NCBI GenBank assembly: GCA_934591725.1
Contig: CAKTPR010000011.1
Location: 1-32,315, forward strand
Reading direction: 5' to 3'
Origin: an uncultured Oscillospiraceae bacterium
GTDB taxonomy: Bacteria > Bacillota > Clostridia > Oscillospirales > Oscillospiraceae
DNA: 32,315 nucleotides
Part shown: piece by piece, positions 21,288-30,310 of the stretch
Layout: the number at the start of each line of letters is the position of its first letter
Numbering within the stretch: position 1 is the first letter of the stretch
Position numbers and translations under genes: made by a program
The notes under the pieces: model-generated
Seen by the model: only the letters and a program-made list of their open reading frames with translations
Database searches by the model: none
What the model was told of the DNA's origin: nothing

Positions 21288-23690
21288 ATGAATAATCAGA
21301 TATCCAGAGACGAAGTCCGCAGCGCAATTGAGGATAAGCTCAGCGCGCAGTTCAGCGTAAGCGGCGAGGACGCCACCAACGAGCAGATATTCCAGGCCAC
21401 GGCCATAGTCATCCGCGAGCTTATGAGCCGCCTGCTCACCATCGAAGACCCGCGCCACGCGGAAAAAGAGATACACTATATGTCGATGGAGTTCCTCATG
21501 GGGCGCAGCCTTATGAAGAACTCCTACAACCTCGGCATCTCCGAGGCAGTCACCGGCGCGCTTGAGGACATGGGGCGCAATGCGTCCGATATCTTTGAAG
21601 AGGAGCCGGACGCAGGTCTCGGCAACGGCGGCCTTGGCCGTCTCGCCGCCTGCTTCATGGACTCCATGGCCACCGAGGGTCTTCAGGCCACGGGCTATTC
21701 CATCTGCTACGAGCTGGGCATGTTCAAGCAGAAGTTTGAAAACGGCCGCCAGACCGAGGTCGCCGACAATTGGCGCACCGCAGCCGAGAGCTGGCTGATC
21801 CCCCGCCACGAGGACGAGGTCGAAGTACGCTTCGGCGGTCAGATATCTCCGAGCTGGGACAGCCTCGGCCACTATCACGCCGAGCACACCGGCTACACCG
21901 CCGTCATCGCCCTGCCGCGCGATATGCTCATCGCAGGCTACGGTGCGAAGGAGATCAACACCCTGCGTCTGTGGGACGCGATGAGCCCGAACTCTCTGGA
22001 CATGTACCTCTTCTCCGAGGGCGCATACGTCAAGAGCCTTGAGCAGCGCACCATGGCCGAGGTCATCACGAAGGTGCTCTACCCCGCGGACGATCATACC
22101 GAGGGCAAGCTCCTGCGTCTCAAGCAGCAGTACTTCTTCATCTCCGCCACCGCGCAGGATATCGTGCGCAAGCACATCCGCACATGGGGCGATATCCGCA
22201 GCTTCTCCAAGCACCATATCATCCAGATAAACGACACTCACCCGACGATGATAATCCCCGAACTCATGCGCATCTTCATGGACGAGTACGAGCTCGGCTG
22301 GGACGAGGCATGGGAGCTTGTCAAGAACAGCGTCGCCTACACCAACCACACCGTTATGAGCGAGGCTCTTGAAAAGTGGCCGCAGGATCTCATTCAGCAG
22401 CTGCTGCCCCGTATATGGGAGATCATGTGCGAGATCAACCGCCGCTGGTGCGAATACCTCAGCGCGCACTTCGGCTCCGGCGAGGCTCTTGGCCGCAACC
22501 TCATCATCCGCGACGGTCAGGTACACATGGCAAACCTCTGCCTTGCGACCTGCCAGAAGGTCAACGGCGTGTCCCGCCTGCACGGCGACATTCTCAAGAA
22601 TGACCTCTTCCACGATCTCTACACTATCACGCCTGAGCGCTTCACCTACGTCACCAACGGCATCGATCACCGCCGCTGGCTGTCTCAGATAAACCCTGGC
22701 CTTGACGCGCTCGTCAAGGAGCTCACCGGCGGGGACGAATACCTCACCAATCCCGAAGTGCTCATCAAGCTTGCCGGCTACGCAGACGATGCCGCCGTGC
22801 GTGAGCGTGTGCTGGCGATAAAGCGCGCGAACAAGGAAAGCTTCGCCGAGTTTGCCCGCCGCAACGACAGCTTCGCTCTCAATACCGAAGCCATAATGGA
22901 CGTTCAGGTCAAGCGTCTGCATGAGTACAAGCGCCAGCTTCTGTGCGCGATGAGCATAGCGAGCCTTCAGCTCCAGCTGCACGACGACCCGAACCGCGAG
23001 TTCCTGCCGCGCACCTTCGTGTTCGGCGCAAAGGCCGCCGCAGGCTACAAGACCGCAAAGCGCATAATCGAGCTGCTGCTGAGCATGGCAAACGACATCA
23101 ACAACGACCCCGTCTGCAAGGATAAGCTCCAGGTCTACTTCGTCGAGAACTACCGCGTCTCCGCCGCCGAGGCCATAGTGCCTGCCGCGCAGATATCCGA
23201 GCAGATATCCACCGCCGGTAAGGAAGCCTCCGGCACCGGCTGCATGAAGCTCATGATGAACGGCGCTGTCACCATCGGCACGCTCGACGGCGCGAACGTC
23301 GAGATGTACGAGCGTCTCGGCGACGAGAATATGTTCCTCTTCGGCCTGCACACCGATGAGATCGCGCAGCTTCGCGCAAACGGCTACGATCCGGGCGCTA
23401 TCGCAAGAAACGACCCTGAGATCAGCCGCGTCTTCGCCCGCTTCAGCGAAGGCTTCTCCGACGGCAAGAGCTACTCCGACCTTGTCAGCCAGCTGCTCTA
23501 CGGCGGCGACCCGTATATGCTCATCGCCGACTACCGCGCCTACGCCGACTGCCAGAAGCGTCTCTATGAGCGCATCTCCGACAAGGGCGAGCTTGCGCGC
23601 CTTGCCATCATGAACACTGCTGAGAGCGGCATCTTCGCCGCCGACCGTGCGATCAGCCAGTACGCGCACGAGATCTGGAACGTAAAGTAA
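21288..23690 (+). CDS. glgP: Glycogen/maltodextrin phosphorylase
   Basis: The 800-residue protein has the family landmarks: MSMEFLMGRSL near residue 65, GNGGLGRLAACFMDSMA near residue 110, NDTHPTMIIPELMRIFMDE near residue 315, DVQVKRLHEYKRQLL near residue 540, and the pyridoxal phosphate lysine in EASGTGCMKLMMNGAVTIGT near residue 650. It releases glucose 1-phosphate from alpha-1,4-glucans. The usual Asn in GTGNMK is Cys here (GTGCMK). It has GGAGG before the ATG and a palindromic operator upstream. It opposes GlgCD in the same neighbourhood and is regulated separately. A PsuK-like gene follows after 9 bases. Confidence 0.97.
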   Translation: MNNQISRDEVRSAIEDKLSAQFSVSGEDATNEQIFQATAIVIRELMSRLLTIEDPRHAEKEIHYMSMEFLMGRSLMKNSYNLGISEAVTGALEDMGRNASDIFEEEPDAGLGNGGLGRLAACFMDSMATEGLQATGYSICYELGMFKQKFENGRQTEVADNWRTAAESWLIPRHEDEVEVRFGGQISPSWDSLGHYHAEHTGYTAVIALPRDMLIAGYGAKEINTLRLWDAMSPNSLDMYLFSEGAYVKSLEQRTMAEVITKVLYPADDHTEGKLLRLKQQYFFISATAQDIVRKHIRTWGDIRSFSKHHIIQINDTHPTMIIPELMRIFMDEYELGWDEAWELVKNSVAYTNHTVMSEALEKWPQDLIQQLLPRIWEIMCEINRRWCEYLSAHFGSGEALGRNLIIRDGQVHMANLCLATCQKVNGVSRLHGDILKNDLFHDLYTITPERFTYVTNGIDHRRWLSQINPGLDALVKELTGGDEYLTNPEVLIKLAGYADDAAVRERVLAIKRANKESFAEFARRNDSFALNTEAIMDVQVKRLHEYKRQLLCAMSIASLQLQLHDDPNREFLPRTFVFGAKAAAGYKTAKRIIELLLSMANDINNDPVCKDKLQVYFVENYRVSAAEAIVPAAQISEQISTAGKEASGTGCMKLMMNGAVTIGTLDGANVEMYERLGDENMFLFGLHTDEIAQLRANGYDPGAIARNDPEISRVFARFSEGFSDGKSYSDLVSQLLYGGDPYMLIADYRAYADCQKRLYERISDKGELARLAIMNTAESGIFAADRAISQYAHEIWNVK

Positions 23691-23699
23691 AGAAATAAA

Positions 23700-24599
23700 A
23701 TGGATATTCAGAACAAAGCCGCCGTCATCGGCGGACTCAATGCGGATATATGGGGCCGCCCCTCCGGCCCCATTATCCTGCGTGACTCGAACCCCGGTTC
23801 CGTGACGCTCACCCCCGGCGGCGTCGGGCGCAATATCGCGCACGACCTCTGCCTGCTTGGGCTGGACGTCAGCCTTGTCTCCGCCGTCGGCGGCGACTCC
23901 AACGGTGAGTTCCTGCTCGACCGCTGCCGCAGCCTCGGCATGGACGTCAGCCGTGTGCGCGTCGTACCCGGTGCGCGCAGTTCGAGCTATCTCTACATAA
24001 CCGACGAGCGCGGCGATATGCAGCTTGCCGTGAACGACATGGCCGTCTGCAATGAGATAAGCCCAGAGTACCTTGAGGGCGTTCTGCCCGGTATTCAGGC
24101 CGGGGCGCTGGTGCTTGACACGAACCTGCCGGTAGAATCGCTCGAATTCATCTGCCGCAGCTCCTGCATCCCGCTCTATGCCGACCCAGTTTCCTCGGTC
24201 AAGGCGATGAAGCTGCACGGCGTGATGAAGCACCTGCGCGCCATCAAGCCGAACGCGATCGAGGCCGCAGCGCTCACCGGTCAGTCCGACCCTGAGCTTG
24301 CCGCCCGCGCGCTCATCGACGCGGGCGTGCAGCGCGTGTTCATCAGTCTCGGCACGAACGGCATGATCGCCGCCGAGGGCTCGCGCATACTGCGCCTGCC
24401 GTCTCCGGAAGCAAACGTCGTGAACGCGACCGGCGCGGGGGACGCGGCAATGTCCGCCATAGTCTGGGCAGACCTGCACGGCCTGAGCCTTGAGGACTCC
24501 GCGCGCGCAGCGCAGCTTGCCGGGGCGATAACCTGTGCAAGCGAAGCATCGAATGCGCCTGAGCTGAGCCGCCTGCCCGGCCTGATGGCGGCGGAATAA
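23700..24599 (+). CDS. psuK: PfkB-family carbohydrate kinase, probable pseudouridine kinase
   Basis: The 299-residue protein has the ribokinase-fold motifs GGVGRNIAHDLCLLG near residue 40 and NATGAGDAAMSAIV near residue 245 (catalytic Asp and anion hole). The stretch LYADPVSSVKAMKLHGVM followed by LRAIKPNAIEAAALTG matches PsuK/YeiC better than ribokinase or fructokinase. PsuK phosphorylates pseudouridine for breakdown by PsuG, but no psuG lies nearby. It starts 9 bases after glgP with only a weak ribosome binding site, so it is likely read from the glgP transcript. The substrate call is tentative; PfkB kinase is firm. Confidence 0.8.
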   Translation: MDIQNKAAVIGGLNADIWGRPSGPIILRDSNPGSVTLTPGGVGRNIAHDLCLLGLDVSLVSAVGGDSNGEFLLDRCRSLGMDVSRVRVVPGARSSSYLYITDERGDMQLAVNDMAVCNEISPEYLEGVLPGIQAGALVLDTNLPVESLEFICRSSCIPLYADPVSSVKAMKLHGVMKHLRAIKPNAIEAAALTGQSDPELAARALIDAGVQRVFISLGTNGMIAAEGSRILRLPSPEANVVNATGAGDAAMSAIVWADLHGLSLEDSARAAQLAGAITCASEASNAPELSRLPGLMAAE

Positions 24600-24641
24600 A
24601 AAAGATATCGGAGAGAGCAAAAGCTCTCTCCGATATCTTTT
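24600..24641. terminator. Strong bidirectional terminator
   Basis: A perfect 19-bp stem (24600-24618 / 24623-24641) with a 4-base A loop is followed by TTTTTTATA. It ends the glgP-psuK transcript and the convergent hemolysin-family operon. Confidence 0.93.
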
Positions 24642-24655
24642 TTATATAAGCACTT

Positions 24656-25939
24656 TTATTCTTCGTTTTCCTCCGCGTCCTCAGGGAGCTTGTCGCGCTG
24701 GACAAGCACCTTTTCGACACGGCGGCCGTCAGTCATGCGCAGCACGGTGACGGTGAAGTCACGATAATGGAAGCTGTCGCCGGCGTGCGGGAAGTCGCCG
24801 AACATTTCAAGCGTCCAGCCGCCGACGGTGTTGCTCTCCGGGGAGAAGCTCTCCTCGTCAAGCCCCATGAGCTCGGCAAAGTCGGAGATGACCATTGAGC
24901 CGTCAAGCTCATATTCATCTTCGCTGCGCTGCACAAGCTCGTGCTCGACGGTGTCCGTCTCATCCCAGATGTCGCCGACGATCTGTTCGAGCACATCCTC
25001 CATCGACACGACGCCGAGGGTGCCGCCGTACTCGTCGGAGACTATGGCGAGGTGCTGCTTTGCCTTGCGCAGCTGATTGAGCACCGCGGGCAGCTTCATG
25101 GTCTTGTAGACATAGCGGGGCTTCATCAGAAGCTTGCGGATATCGGCGCGGCCGTTATCCGCCATGGCCTTGAGGAAGTGGTTGAGGTACAGCACACCGA
25201 TGATGTTATCGATGCTGCCCTCATAGACCGGGATGCGCGAATACGTGGCCTCTTCGATGACGGACATGATATCGTCCCAGTCGTCCTCAATGTCTATCGC
25301 GCAGACGTCGACACGTGCGGTCATGACATCAAGCGCGGATATCTCGGAAAAGTCTATCGCGGCCTGAACGAGCTCGGACTGATCCTCGTCAAGGACATCC
25401 TCATCCTCGGCAGTCTCGATGATGGACTGGAGCTCCTCGACGGCTTCGTCGCCGCTCTCGTCCTTCTGGTCGGGCAGACCCTTTGTGATAAGCTCAATGA
25501 GCTTCACGACCACCCAGATAAGTGGCTTGAGGATTATCATCATAAAGCGCACGGGGTAGGCGTGGCGCAGGGCGATGCGGTTGGCGTTCTTCTTCGCGGT
25601 GATCTTCGGTATCGTCTCGCCGAAGATGATGACAAGGAATGTCAGCACGACGGTCGATACCCACGCATAGTCCTCAGAGCTCGTAATGAGTATCACGAGC
25701 ACGGACGCAAGCGAGGATGCGCCGATGTTCGCAAGGTTGTTGCCGATGAGTATGGCGCTGAGAGCATCGTCAAAATGCTCGGTTATCCTGACTGCGAGCC
25801 CGGCCTTCTTTGAGCCGTCGTCCCGCGCGTTTTCAAGGCGCAGCACGTTGCAGGAGGAGTACGCCATTTCGGATGCGGAGCAGAAGTTTGAAAGGCACAG
25901 GCAAAGGAAGATGCCGATAGAGATAAGGACTATATTCAC
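24656..25939 (-). CDS. CNNM/CBS transmembrane protein (hemolysin family, copy 1)
   Basis: The 427-residue protein has an N-terminal DUF21 (CNNM) membrane domain with about four spans (residues 1-150), a pair of CBS domains in the middle (MTARVDVCAIDIEDDWDDIM, YSRIPVYEGSIDNIIGVLY, and HLAIVSDEYGGTLGVVSMED) and a C-terminal CorC/HlyC domain. Members such as CorC/YtjP-like proteins are thought to export or sense Mg2+/Co2+; hemolysin is a legacy name. The start is GTG 25939, overlapping the upstream stop codon in GTGA, so it is translationally coupled to its paralogue. Confidence 0.92.
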   Translation of the reverse strand: MNIVLISIGIFLCLCLSNFCSASEMAYSSCNVLRLENARDDGSKKAGLAVRITEHFDDALSAILIGNNLANIGASSLASVLVILITSSEDYAWVSTVVLTFLVIIFGETIPKITAKKNANRIALRHAYPVRFMMIILKPLIWVVVKLIELITKGLPDQKDESGDEAVEELQSIIETAEDEDVLDEDQSELVQAAIDFSEISALDVMTARVDVCAIDIEDDWDDIMSVIEEATYSRIPVYEGSIDNIIGVLYLNHFLKAMADNGRADIRKLLMKPRYVYKTMKLPAVLNQLRKAKQHLAIVSDEYGGTLGVVSMEDVLEQIVGDIWDETDTVEHELVQRSEDEYELDGSMVISDFAELMGLDEESFSPESNTVGGWTLEMFGDFPHAGDSFHYRDFTVTVLRMTDGRRVEKVLVQRDKLPEDAEENEE

Positions 25940-27219
25940 TGTGCCTCACCGCCTTCCTCTTCTTCCGGAAGCAGGGCGACTGTAAGCTTCATTATGCGGT
26001 TGTGGTTCATATCCTTCACCGTGACAAGCACCTGATGATAGCGGAAGCTGTCGCCGGGCTTGGGGATAGTGTCAAACTTTTCGTAGGCCCATTCGCCCAT
26101 GAGCGTGTTCACAAGCTCCTCATCGTTCTCCGGATCCTCGTAGCCGAGCTGATCGAACACGTCGCTGACGGTCTCATCCGCGCCGACCTCGTATACGCCG
26201 TCGCCGATCTCGACCATCGGCTCTTCAATAACGTCGTCCTCGTCCCATATCTCGCCGACGAGCTCTTCGAGGATATCCTCGACCGTCACGATGCCGAGGG
26301 TGCCGCCGTAGTTATCGGTGACGACGGCGATGTTCAGCTTGCGCTTTGAGAGGATGGGGAGCAGCTCATCGATATTCGTGCTCTGGTGGACGAAGAGAAC
26401 TTCATCGAGCATGGGCTTTATATCAAGGTTCTCGCCGAGGCGGAGATAGGCCTTGATATATTTGCGTATCTGGAGCACGCCGATGATGTTGTCAATGCTG
26501 CCCTCGTAGACGGGCAGGCGGCTGTGGTTCGTGGATTTGATAAGGCTCAGCAGCTCCGCGTGGCTGCTGTTTATGTTTATGGCCACTATATCGACCCGCG
26601 GGGTAAGCACGCTCTCGACGGTGACTTCGCCGAACTGGAGCGCGGAGGATATCAGGTCGCCCTGATCCTCGTCAAGGCTGCCCTCCTCGGTCATGTCCTC
26701 GATGATATCGTACAGCTCATCCTCCGTGACGGAGATCTGGCTGTCGCCGGGGGTGAGCTTCGCGGCTGCCTGACCTATCCATGTCAAGAGCTTCGAGAGC
26801 GGGGCGAAAAGCTTCATGAAGAAGCAGAGCACCGGCGCGCAGGAGAGCGCGAGAGTATCGCTGTACTTCTTAGCGACGCTCTTGGGGAGCATTTCGCCGG
26901 CAAAGAACACAACGATAGTGGTAATGATCGTACTTATCGACACGGCGCTCACGCCCCACTTCTTTGTTACCGCGAGGGTGACGATAGAGGCTGCGGCGAT
27001 ATGTACAATGTTGGTGCAGATAAGCAGGGTGCTGATGGCCAGATCAAAATTATCCAGCACATAGAGAGTCTTTTTTGCCCGGAAGTCGCCGCGTTCGGCA
27101 GACGCCTTAATGCGGCTGCGCGATGCGGAGGCCATCGAAGTCTCCGTAACAGCAAAAAATGCGGCGCATACAAGAAGCAGCGCGGCAATTATCCAAGGCA
27201 ATCGACTGCCATCATCCAT
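25936..27219 (-). CDS. CNNM/CBS transmembrane protein (hemolysin family, copy 2)
   Basis: The 427-residue protein has the same layout as the next gene: DUF21 spans (residues 8-150), CBS pair (VLTPRVDIVAININSSHAEL, HSRLPVYEGSIDNIIGVLQI, LNIAVVTDNYGGTLGIVTVED) and CorC/HlyC C-terminus. The two are paralogues with conserved SRIPVYEGSIDNIIGV-type cores but different termini, so the duplication is old. ATG 27219 (MDDGSRLPW) fits the family; a GTG at 27231 is possible but sits only 2 bases after AAAGGAG. The promoter lies at 27257-27285. Tandem pairs are common in Firmicutes. Confidence 0.9.
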   Translation of the reverse strand: MDDGSRLPWIIAALLLVCAAFFAVTETSMASASRSRIKASAERGDFRAKKTLYVLDNFDLAISTLLICTNIVHIAAASIVTLAVTKKWGVSAVSISTIITTIVVFFAGEMLPKSVAKKYSDTLALSCAPVLCFFMKLFAPLSKLLTWIGQAAAKLTPGDSQISVTEDELYDIIEDMTEEGSLDEDQGDLISSALQFGEVTVESVLTPRVDIVAININSSHAELLSLIKSTNHSRLPVYEGSIDNIIGVLQIRKYIKAYLRLGENLDIKPMLDEVLFVHQSTNIDELLPILSKRKLNIAVVTDNYGGTLGIVTVEDILEELVGEIWDEDDVIEEPMVEIGDGVYEVGADETVSDVFDQLGYEDPENDEELVNTLMGEWAYEKFDTIPKPGDSFRYHQVLVTVKDMNHNRIMKLTVALLPEEEEGGEAQ

Positions 27220-27256
27220 AAGAGGATACACATCTCCTTTTAATAAATTAATCTAG

Positions 27257-27285
27257 AGTATAGCATAGTGCGCTGTTTCCGTCAA
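27257..27285 (-). promoter_or_regulatory. Promoter of the tandem CNNM/CBS operon
   Basis: On the minus strand, TTGACG (27285-27280) and TATACT (27262-27257) are 17 bases apart, about 40 bases before the start codon. Confidence 0.8.
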
Positions 27286-27349
27286 TATTCGTAATGTTGC
27301 GAATGTGTGAAATTATTGAGCGCCGTATCTGTTCTTTTTTCGCTGAGTA

Positions 27350-27358
27350 TGCTACAAT
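27350..27358 (+). promoter_or_regulatory. Extended -10 promoter of the rRNA methyltransferase gene
   Basis: TGCTACAAT is a TGn extended -10 box, 32 bases before ATG 27391. The -35 position is T-rich but not consensus. Confidence 0.5.
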
Positions 27359-27390
27359 AAAATACACTATTTTATTCAGGCGGAACTGAA

Positions 27391-28611
27391 ATGAAGATCG
27401 AAAGAGAATATCCTTCCTTTATAATAACCAAGAAAGGCAGCGCGTGGGTCAATACGGGTCACCCGTGGATATACGCGCAGGAGATAGTTTCCAAAAGCGC
27501 AGAACCGGAAAACGGCGCGCTGGTCGACGCACTCAGTGAGAACGGACGCTATCTCGGCACGGGGCTATACAGCCGCGAGAGCAAGATCGGCCTGCGGCTC
27601 ATCTCCCGCAACGCAAACGACCGCTTTGACGCGGAGTTCTGGAAGCGCCGCATCCGGTACGCGTGGGACTACCGCCGCACCGTCATGGGGGAGGACGTCT
27701 CCTGCTGCCGCGTCATCTTCGGCGAGGCCGACGGCTTCCCCGGCCTCACTGTGGACAGGTTCTCGAACATCCTTGTCACGCAGACGCTCTCCGTTGGGAT
27801 GGAGCGGCTCAAGGACGTTATCTTCCCGCTGCTCGCCGAAGTGCTGCGCGAGAGCGGGGAGAGGATCGACGGCATATATGAGCGCAACGACGTCGCCATC
27901 CGCGCGCTCGAAGGGCTGGAGCAGGGCAAGGGCTGGTATGAGCTGCCGGGCGAGGAGCACCCGCAGAGCACCGCGACCGAGATATGCGAGAACGGGATAT
28001 ACTACGCCGTCGATTTCGAGAACGGGCAGAAAACGGGCTTTTTCCTCGACCAGAAGTATAACCGCCTTGCCGTGGCGCGCCTTGCAAAGGGGCGGCGCGT
28101 GCTCGACTGCTTTACCCACACCGGCTCCTTCGCGCTCAACGCCGCACGCGGCGGCGCGGAGCACGTGACGGCAGTGGACGTATCGGAGAGCGCCGTTGCG
28201 ATGGCGCGTGAGAACGCGCGCAGAAACGGACTTGAGGACAGGATGGACTTCGTCGCGGCGGATGTGTTCGACCTTCTGCCGGAGCTGAAAAAGGGCGAGT
28301 ATGACTTCATCATTCTTGATCCGCCGGCATTCACAAAGTCGCGCAGGACCGTCGGCCGTGCCGAGAAGGGTTATAAGGAGATAAACCTGCGCGCGCTCAA
28401 GGCGCTGCCGCGCGGCGGATATTTCGCGACGGCCTCATGCAGCCATTTCATGCCGTCAGAGCTGTTTGTGAAGATGCTGCGCTCTGCGGCGCAGGACGCG
28501 AATGTCGAGCTGCGGCAGATCGAGGCGCGCCAGCAGGCGCCCGATCACCCGATACTCTGGAACGTCCCGGAGACGGATTATCTGAAATTCTATATTTTTC
28601 AGGTCGTCTGA
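27391..28611 (+). CDS. RlmI-like class I SAM-dependent rRNA (cytosine-C5) methyltransferase
   Basis: The 406-residue protein has an N-terminal PUA-like RNA-binding domain (KKGSAWVNTGHPWIYAQEI near residue 14), the middle segment FGEADGFPGLTVDRF near residue 111, and a Rossmann methyltransferase with VLDCFTHTGSFALNAARGGA near residue 236, VDVSESAVAMARENA and DPPAFTKSRRTV near residue 310. The catalytic Cys lies in TASCSHF near residue 352. RlmI methylates C1962 of 23S rRNA; the Firmicutes group is annotated likewise. The start ATG has AGGCGG upstream. It may be co-transcribed with the membrane protein 15 bases downstream. Confidence 0.9.
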   Translation: MKIEREYPSFIITKKGSAWVNTGHPWIYAQEIVSKSAEPENGALVDALSENGRYLGTGLYSRESKIGLRLISRNANDRFDAEFWKRRIRYAWDYRRTVMGEDVSCCRVIFGEADGFPGLTVDRFSNILVTQTLSVGMERLKDVIFPLLAEVLRESGERIDGIYERNDVAIRALEGLEQGKGWYELPGEEHPQSTATEICENGIYYAVDFENGQKTGFFLDQKYNRLAVARLAKGRRVLDCFTHTGSFALNAARGGAEHVTAVDVSESAVAMARENARRNGLEDRMDFVAADVFDLLPELKKGEYDFIILDPPAFTKSRRTVGRAEKGYKEINLRALKALPRGGYFATASCSHFMPSELFVKMLRSAAQDANVELRQIEARQQAPDHPILWNVPETDYLKFYIFQVV

Positions 28612-28626
28612 CCCGGTAAAGGATCG

Positions 28627-30237
28627 ATGCGTATGAGTAAATTGAAAAATACCCTCGGCTGGGGAAAAAGAGAGCACATTATCTCGGCGCTGTTTTCGGC
28701 GGTGTTTGCCGCGGTATATGTACTGGGGCGGCACATCGTATACACCGGCGGGATCAAAGGCTATCCGACCGAAAACTATATGACCTCGCCGACGGCGGCG
28801 GATGTGCTGTGGCTGCTTGCGGCGTTTGTGCTGTGCTATGCCGCGATGGCGCTGCTCAGCATCATAATTGACAGACTGGAGATCCCGGCGGGCAGCGGAA
28901 GAAGAAATAAAAGGCTGCTGATATTCGTATTTATACTTTTGCTGCTGGCGTGGACGCCGTATCTGCTGAGCTTTTATCCCGGCAGTGTTCAGGGCGACTC
29001 CTTTTGGTCGATAGAGCAGATGATAGAGGCAGGGCATCCAAACAACAACCATCACCCGGTGGCCTACACGTTGTTTCTCGGCATATTTCTGAAGATCGGG
29101 GAGCTGTTCTCCGACTACAATATAGGGATATGCTGCTACTCAGTGGTGCAGTCGGTGCTCATGGCGCTCGTTATCTGCCGCGCAGTGAGCTTTCTGCAGG
29201 AGAACGGCGCGCACAGAATATACATGGCGGCGACTATAGTCTTCTATGCGCTGGAGCCGCTCTTTGCGGCGTACGCGATCTCACTGTGGAAGGACCCGCT
29301 CTATTCGGCGCTGCTGTTTCTGCTGTCGATACAGCTCTATACCACCCTGCGGAGGGGAAGCGTTGACCGGCGCGGCTTTATCCGGATGCTGCTTACGGCT
29401 CTCGGCGCAGCGTTTTTCAGGAACAACGGTATATACGTCGTCATCGTGTCCGCCGCGGCATTGGGGATAGCGCTCAAAAATCAGCGGAAGATAGTCGTTT
29501 CTGCGTTTGCGGGGATCATTGCGTTCTATTTTATTATCACAAGCGTCGGCTATAAAGCATGGGGCATAAAGCAGGAGTTCGTCGAGAGCGTCGGCATACC
29601 GATACAGCAGATGGGCGCGGTCATCTATTATGACGGGAACATGTCCGAGGCCGATGAGGAGTATGCTTACCGGCTCATGCTGCAGTGGTGGTGGAAGGAA
29701 AATTACGCGCCCTGCATTGTCGACAGCATAAAATGGAACTACTTCTTTGACGAGGATTTTCTCGAGCAGACCAAGACCGAGTTTATAAAAACATGGGTAA
29801 GCATGGGGATCAAGAATCCGGTCACATACATGCGGGCTTATCTGATGGAGACACACGGCTTCTGGAAGCTGGGCGCAAAGGACGGGAACGGATACATCCA
29901 GTTCATACCGGAGATCGCCAACGGAGTCAACTGCCACGGCATCAGGATGCGCGATGTGTTTGGACAGATATTCGGGTTTTCGATCGAGGAGCCGCTGAAG
30001 AATCTCAAAGCGACGATAAGCAGCGGAACGCTACTGTGGGTCACTGCAGCGCTTATGCTCATGTGCATAATAAAGCGCCGCCGCGGCGCATGGATCGCGT
30101 ATGTCCCGGCGCTGGCAAATTGGCTGTGTCTCATGATAGCGGCACCGGTGGCGTACAGTATACGCTATGTGTTTATCTTCGTGATCGGCCTGCCGGTGTA
30201 TCTGTTCCTGCCGTTTATATGCGGCATGGAAGAGTAA
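28627..30237 (+). CDS. Large multi-pass membrane protein (DUF6020-like, GT-C fold likely)
   Basis: The 536-residue protein has about ten to eleven hydrophobic spans. The stretch LLSFYPGSVQGDSFWSIEQM near residue 117 followed by NNNHHPVAYTLFLGIFLKIG is typical of DUF6020 membrane proteins, whose loop with Asp/Glu and His after the first pair of spans resembles GT-C glycosyltransferases that use lipid-linked sugars. A long extracytoplasmic loop (residues 315-440) follows. The function is not proven. The start is ATG 28627 with AAAGGAT just before it (a second ATG is 6 bases on). It probably shares a transcript with the methyltransferase. Confidence 0.8.
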   Translation: MRMSKLKNTLGWGKREHIISALFSAVFAAVYVLGRHIVYTGGIKGYPTENYMTSPTAADVLWLLAAFVLCYAAMALLSIIIDRLEIPAGSGRRNKRLLIFVFILLLLAWTPYLLSFYPGSVQGDSFWSIEQMIEAGHPNNNHHPVAYTLFLGIFLKIGELFSDYNIGICCYSVVQSVLMALVICRAVSFLQENGAHRIYMAATIVFYALEPLFAAYAISLWKDPLYSALLFLLSIQLYTTLRRGSVDRRGFIRMLLTALGAAFFRNNGIYVVIVSAAALGIALKNQRKIVVSAFAGIIAFYFIITSVGYKAWGIKQEFVESVGIPIQQMGAVIYYDGNMSEADEEYAYRLMLQWWWKENYAPCIVDSIKWNYFFDEDFLEQTKTEFIKTWVSMGIKNPVTYMRAYLMETHGFWKLGAKDGNGYIQFIPEIANGVNCHGIRMRDVFGQIFGFSIEEPLKNLKATISSGTLLWVTAALMLMCIIKRRRGAWIAYVPALANWLCLMIAAPVAYSIRYVFIFVIGLPVYLFLPFICGMEE

Positions 30238-30275
30238 TCCTGTTTATCGCCAGGAGCCTGAAGATAAAAAAACCA

Positions 30276-30306
30276 CCCTCCGGCTGTATTATGCCGGAGG
30301 GCTGTT
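30276..30306. terminator. Bidirectional terminator
   Basis: The perfect 9-bp stem CCCTCCGGC / GCCGGAGGG (30276-30284 / 30293-30301) has an 8-base loop, with a T-run downstream and an A-run upstream. It separates two convergent genes. Confidence 0.82.
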
Positions 30307-30310
30307 TTGC

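Noticed and set aside
21249..24620. A 1123-codon open frame on the minus strand opposite glgP and the PsuK-like gene
   Set aside because: It mirrors the codon usage of the two well-supported genes, has no family motifs, and its translation is rich in Ala, Val, Glu and His as expected of an antisense shadow.
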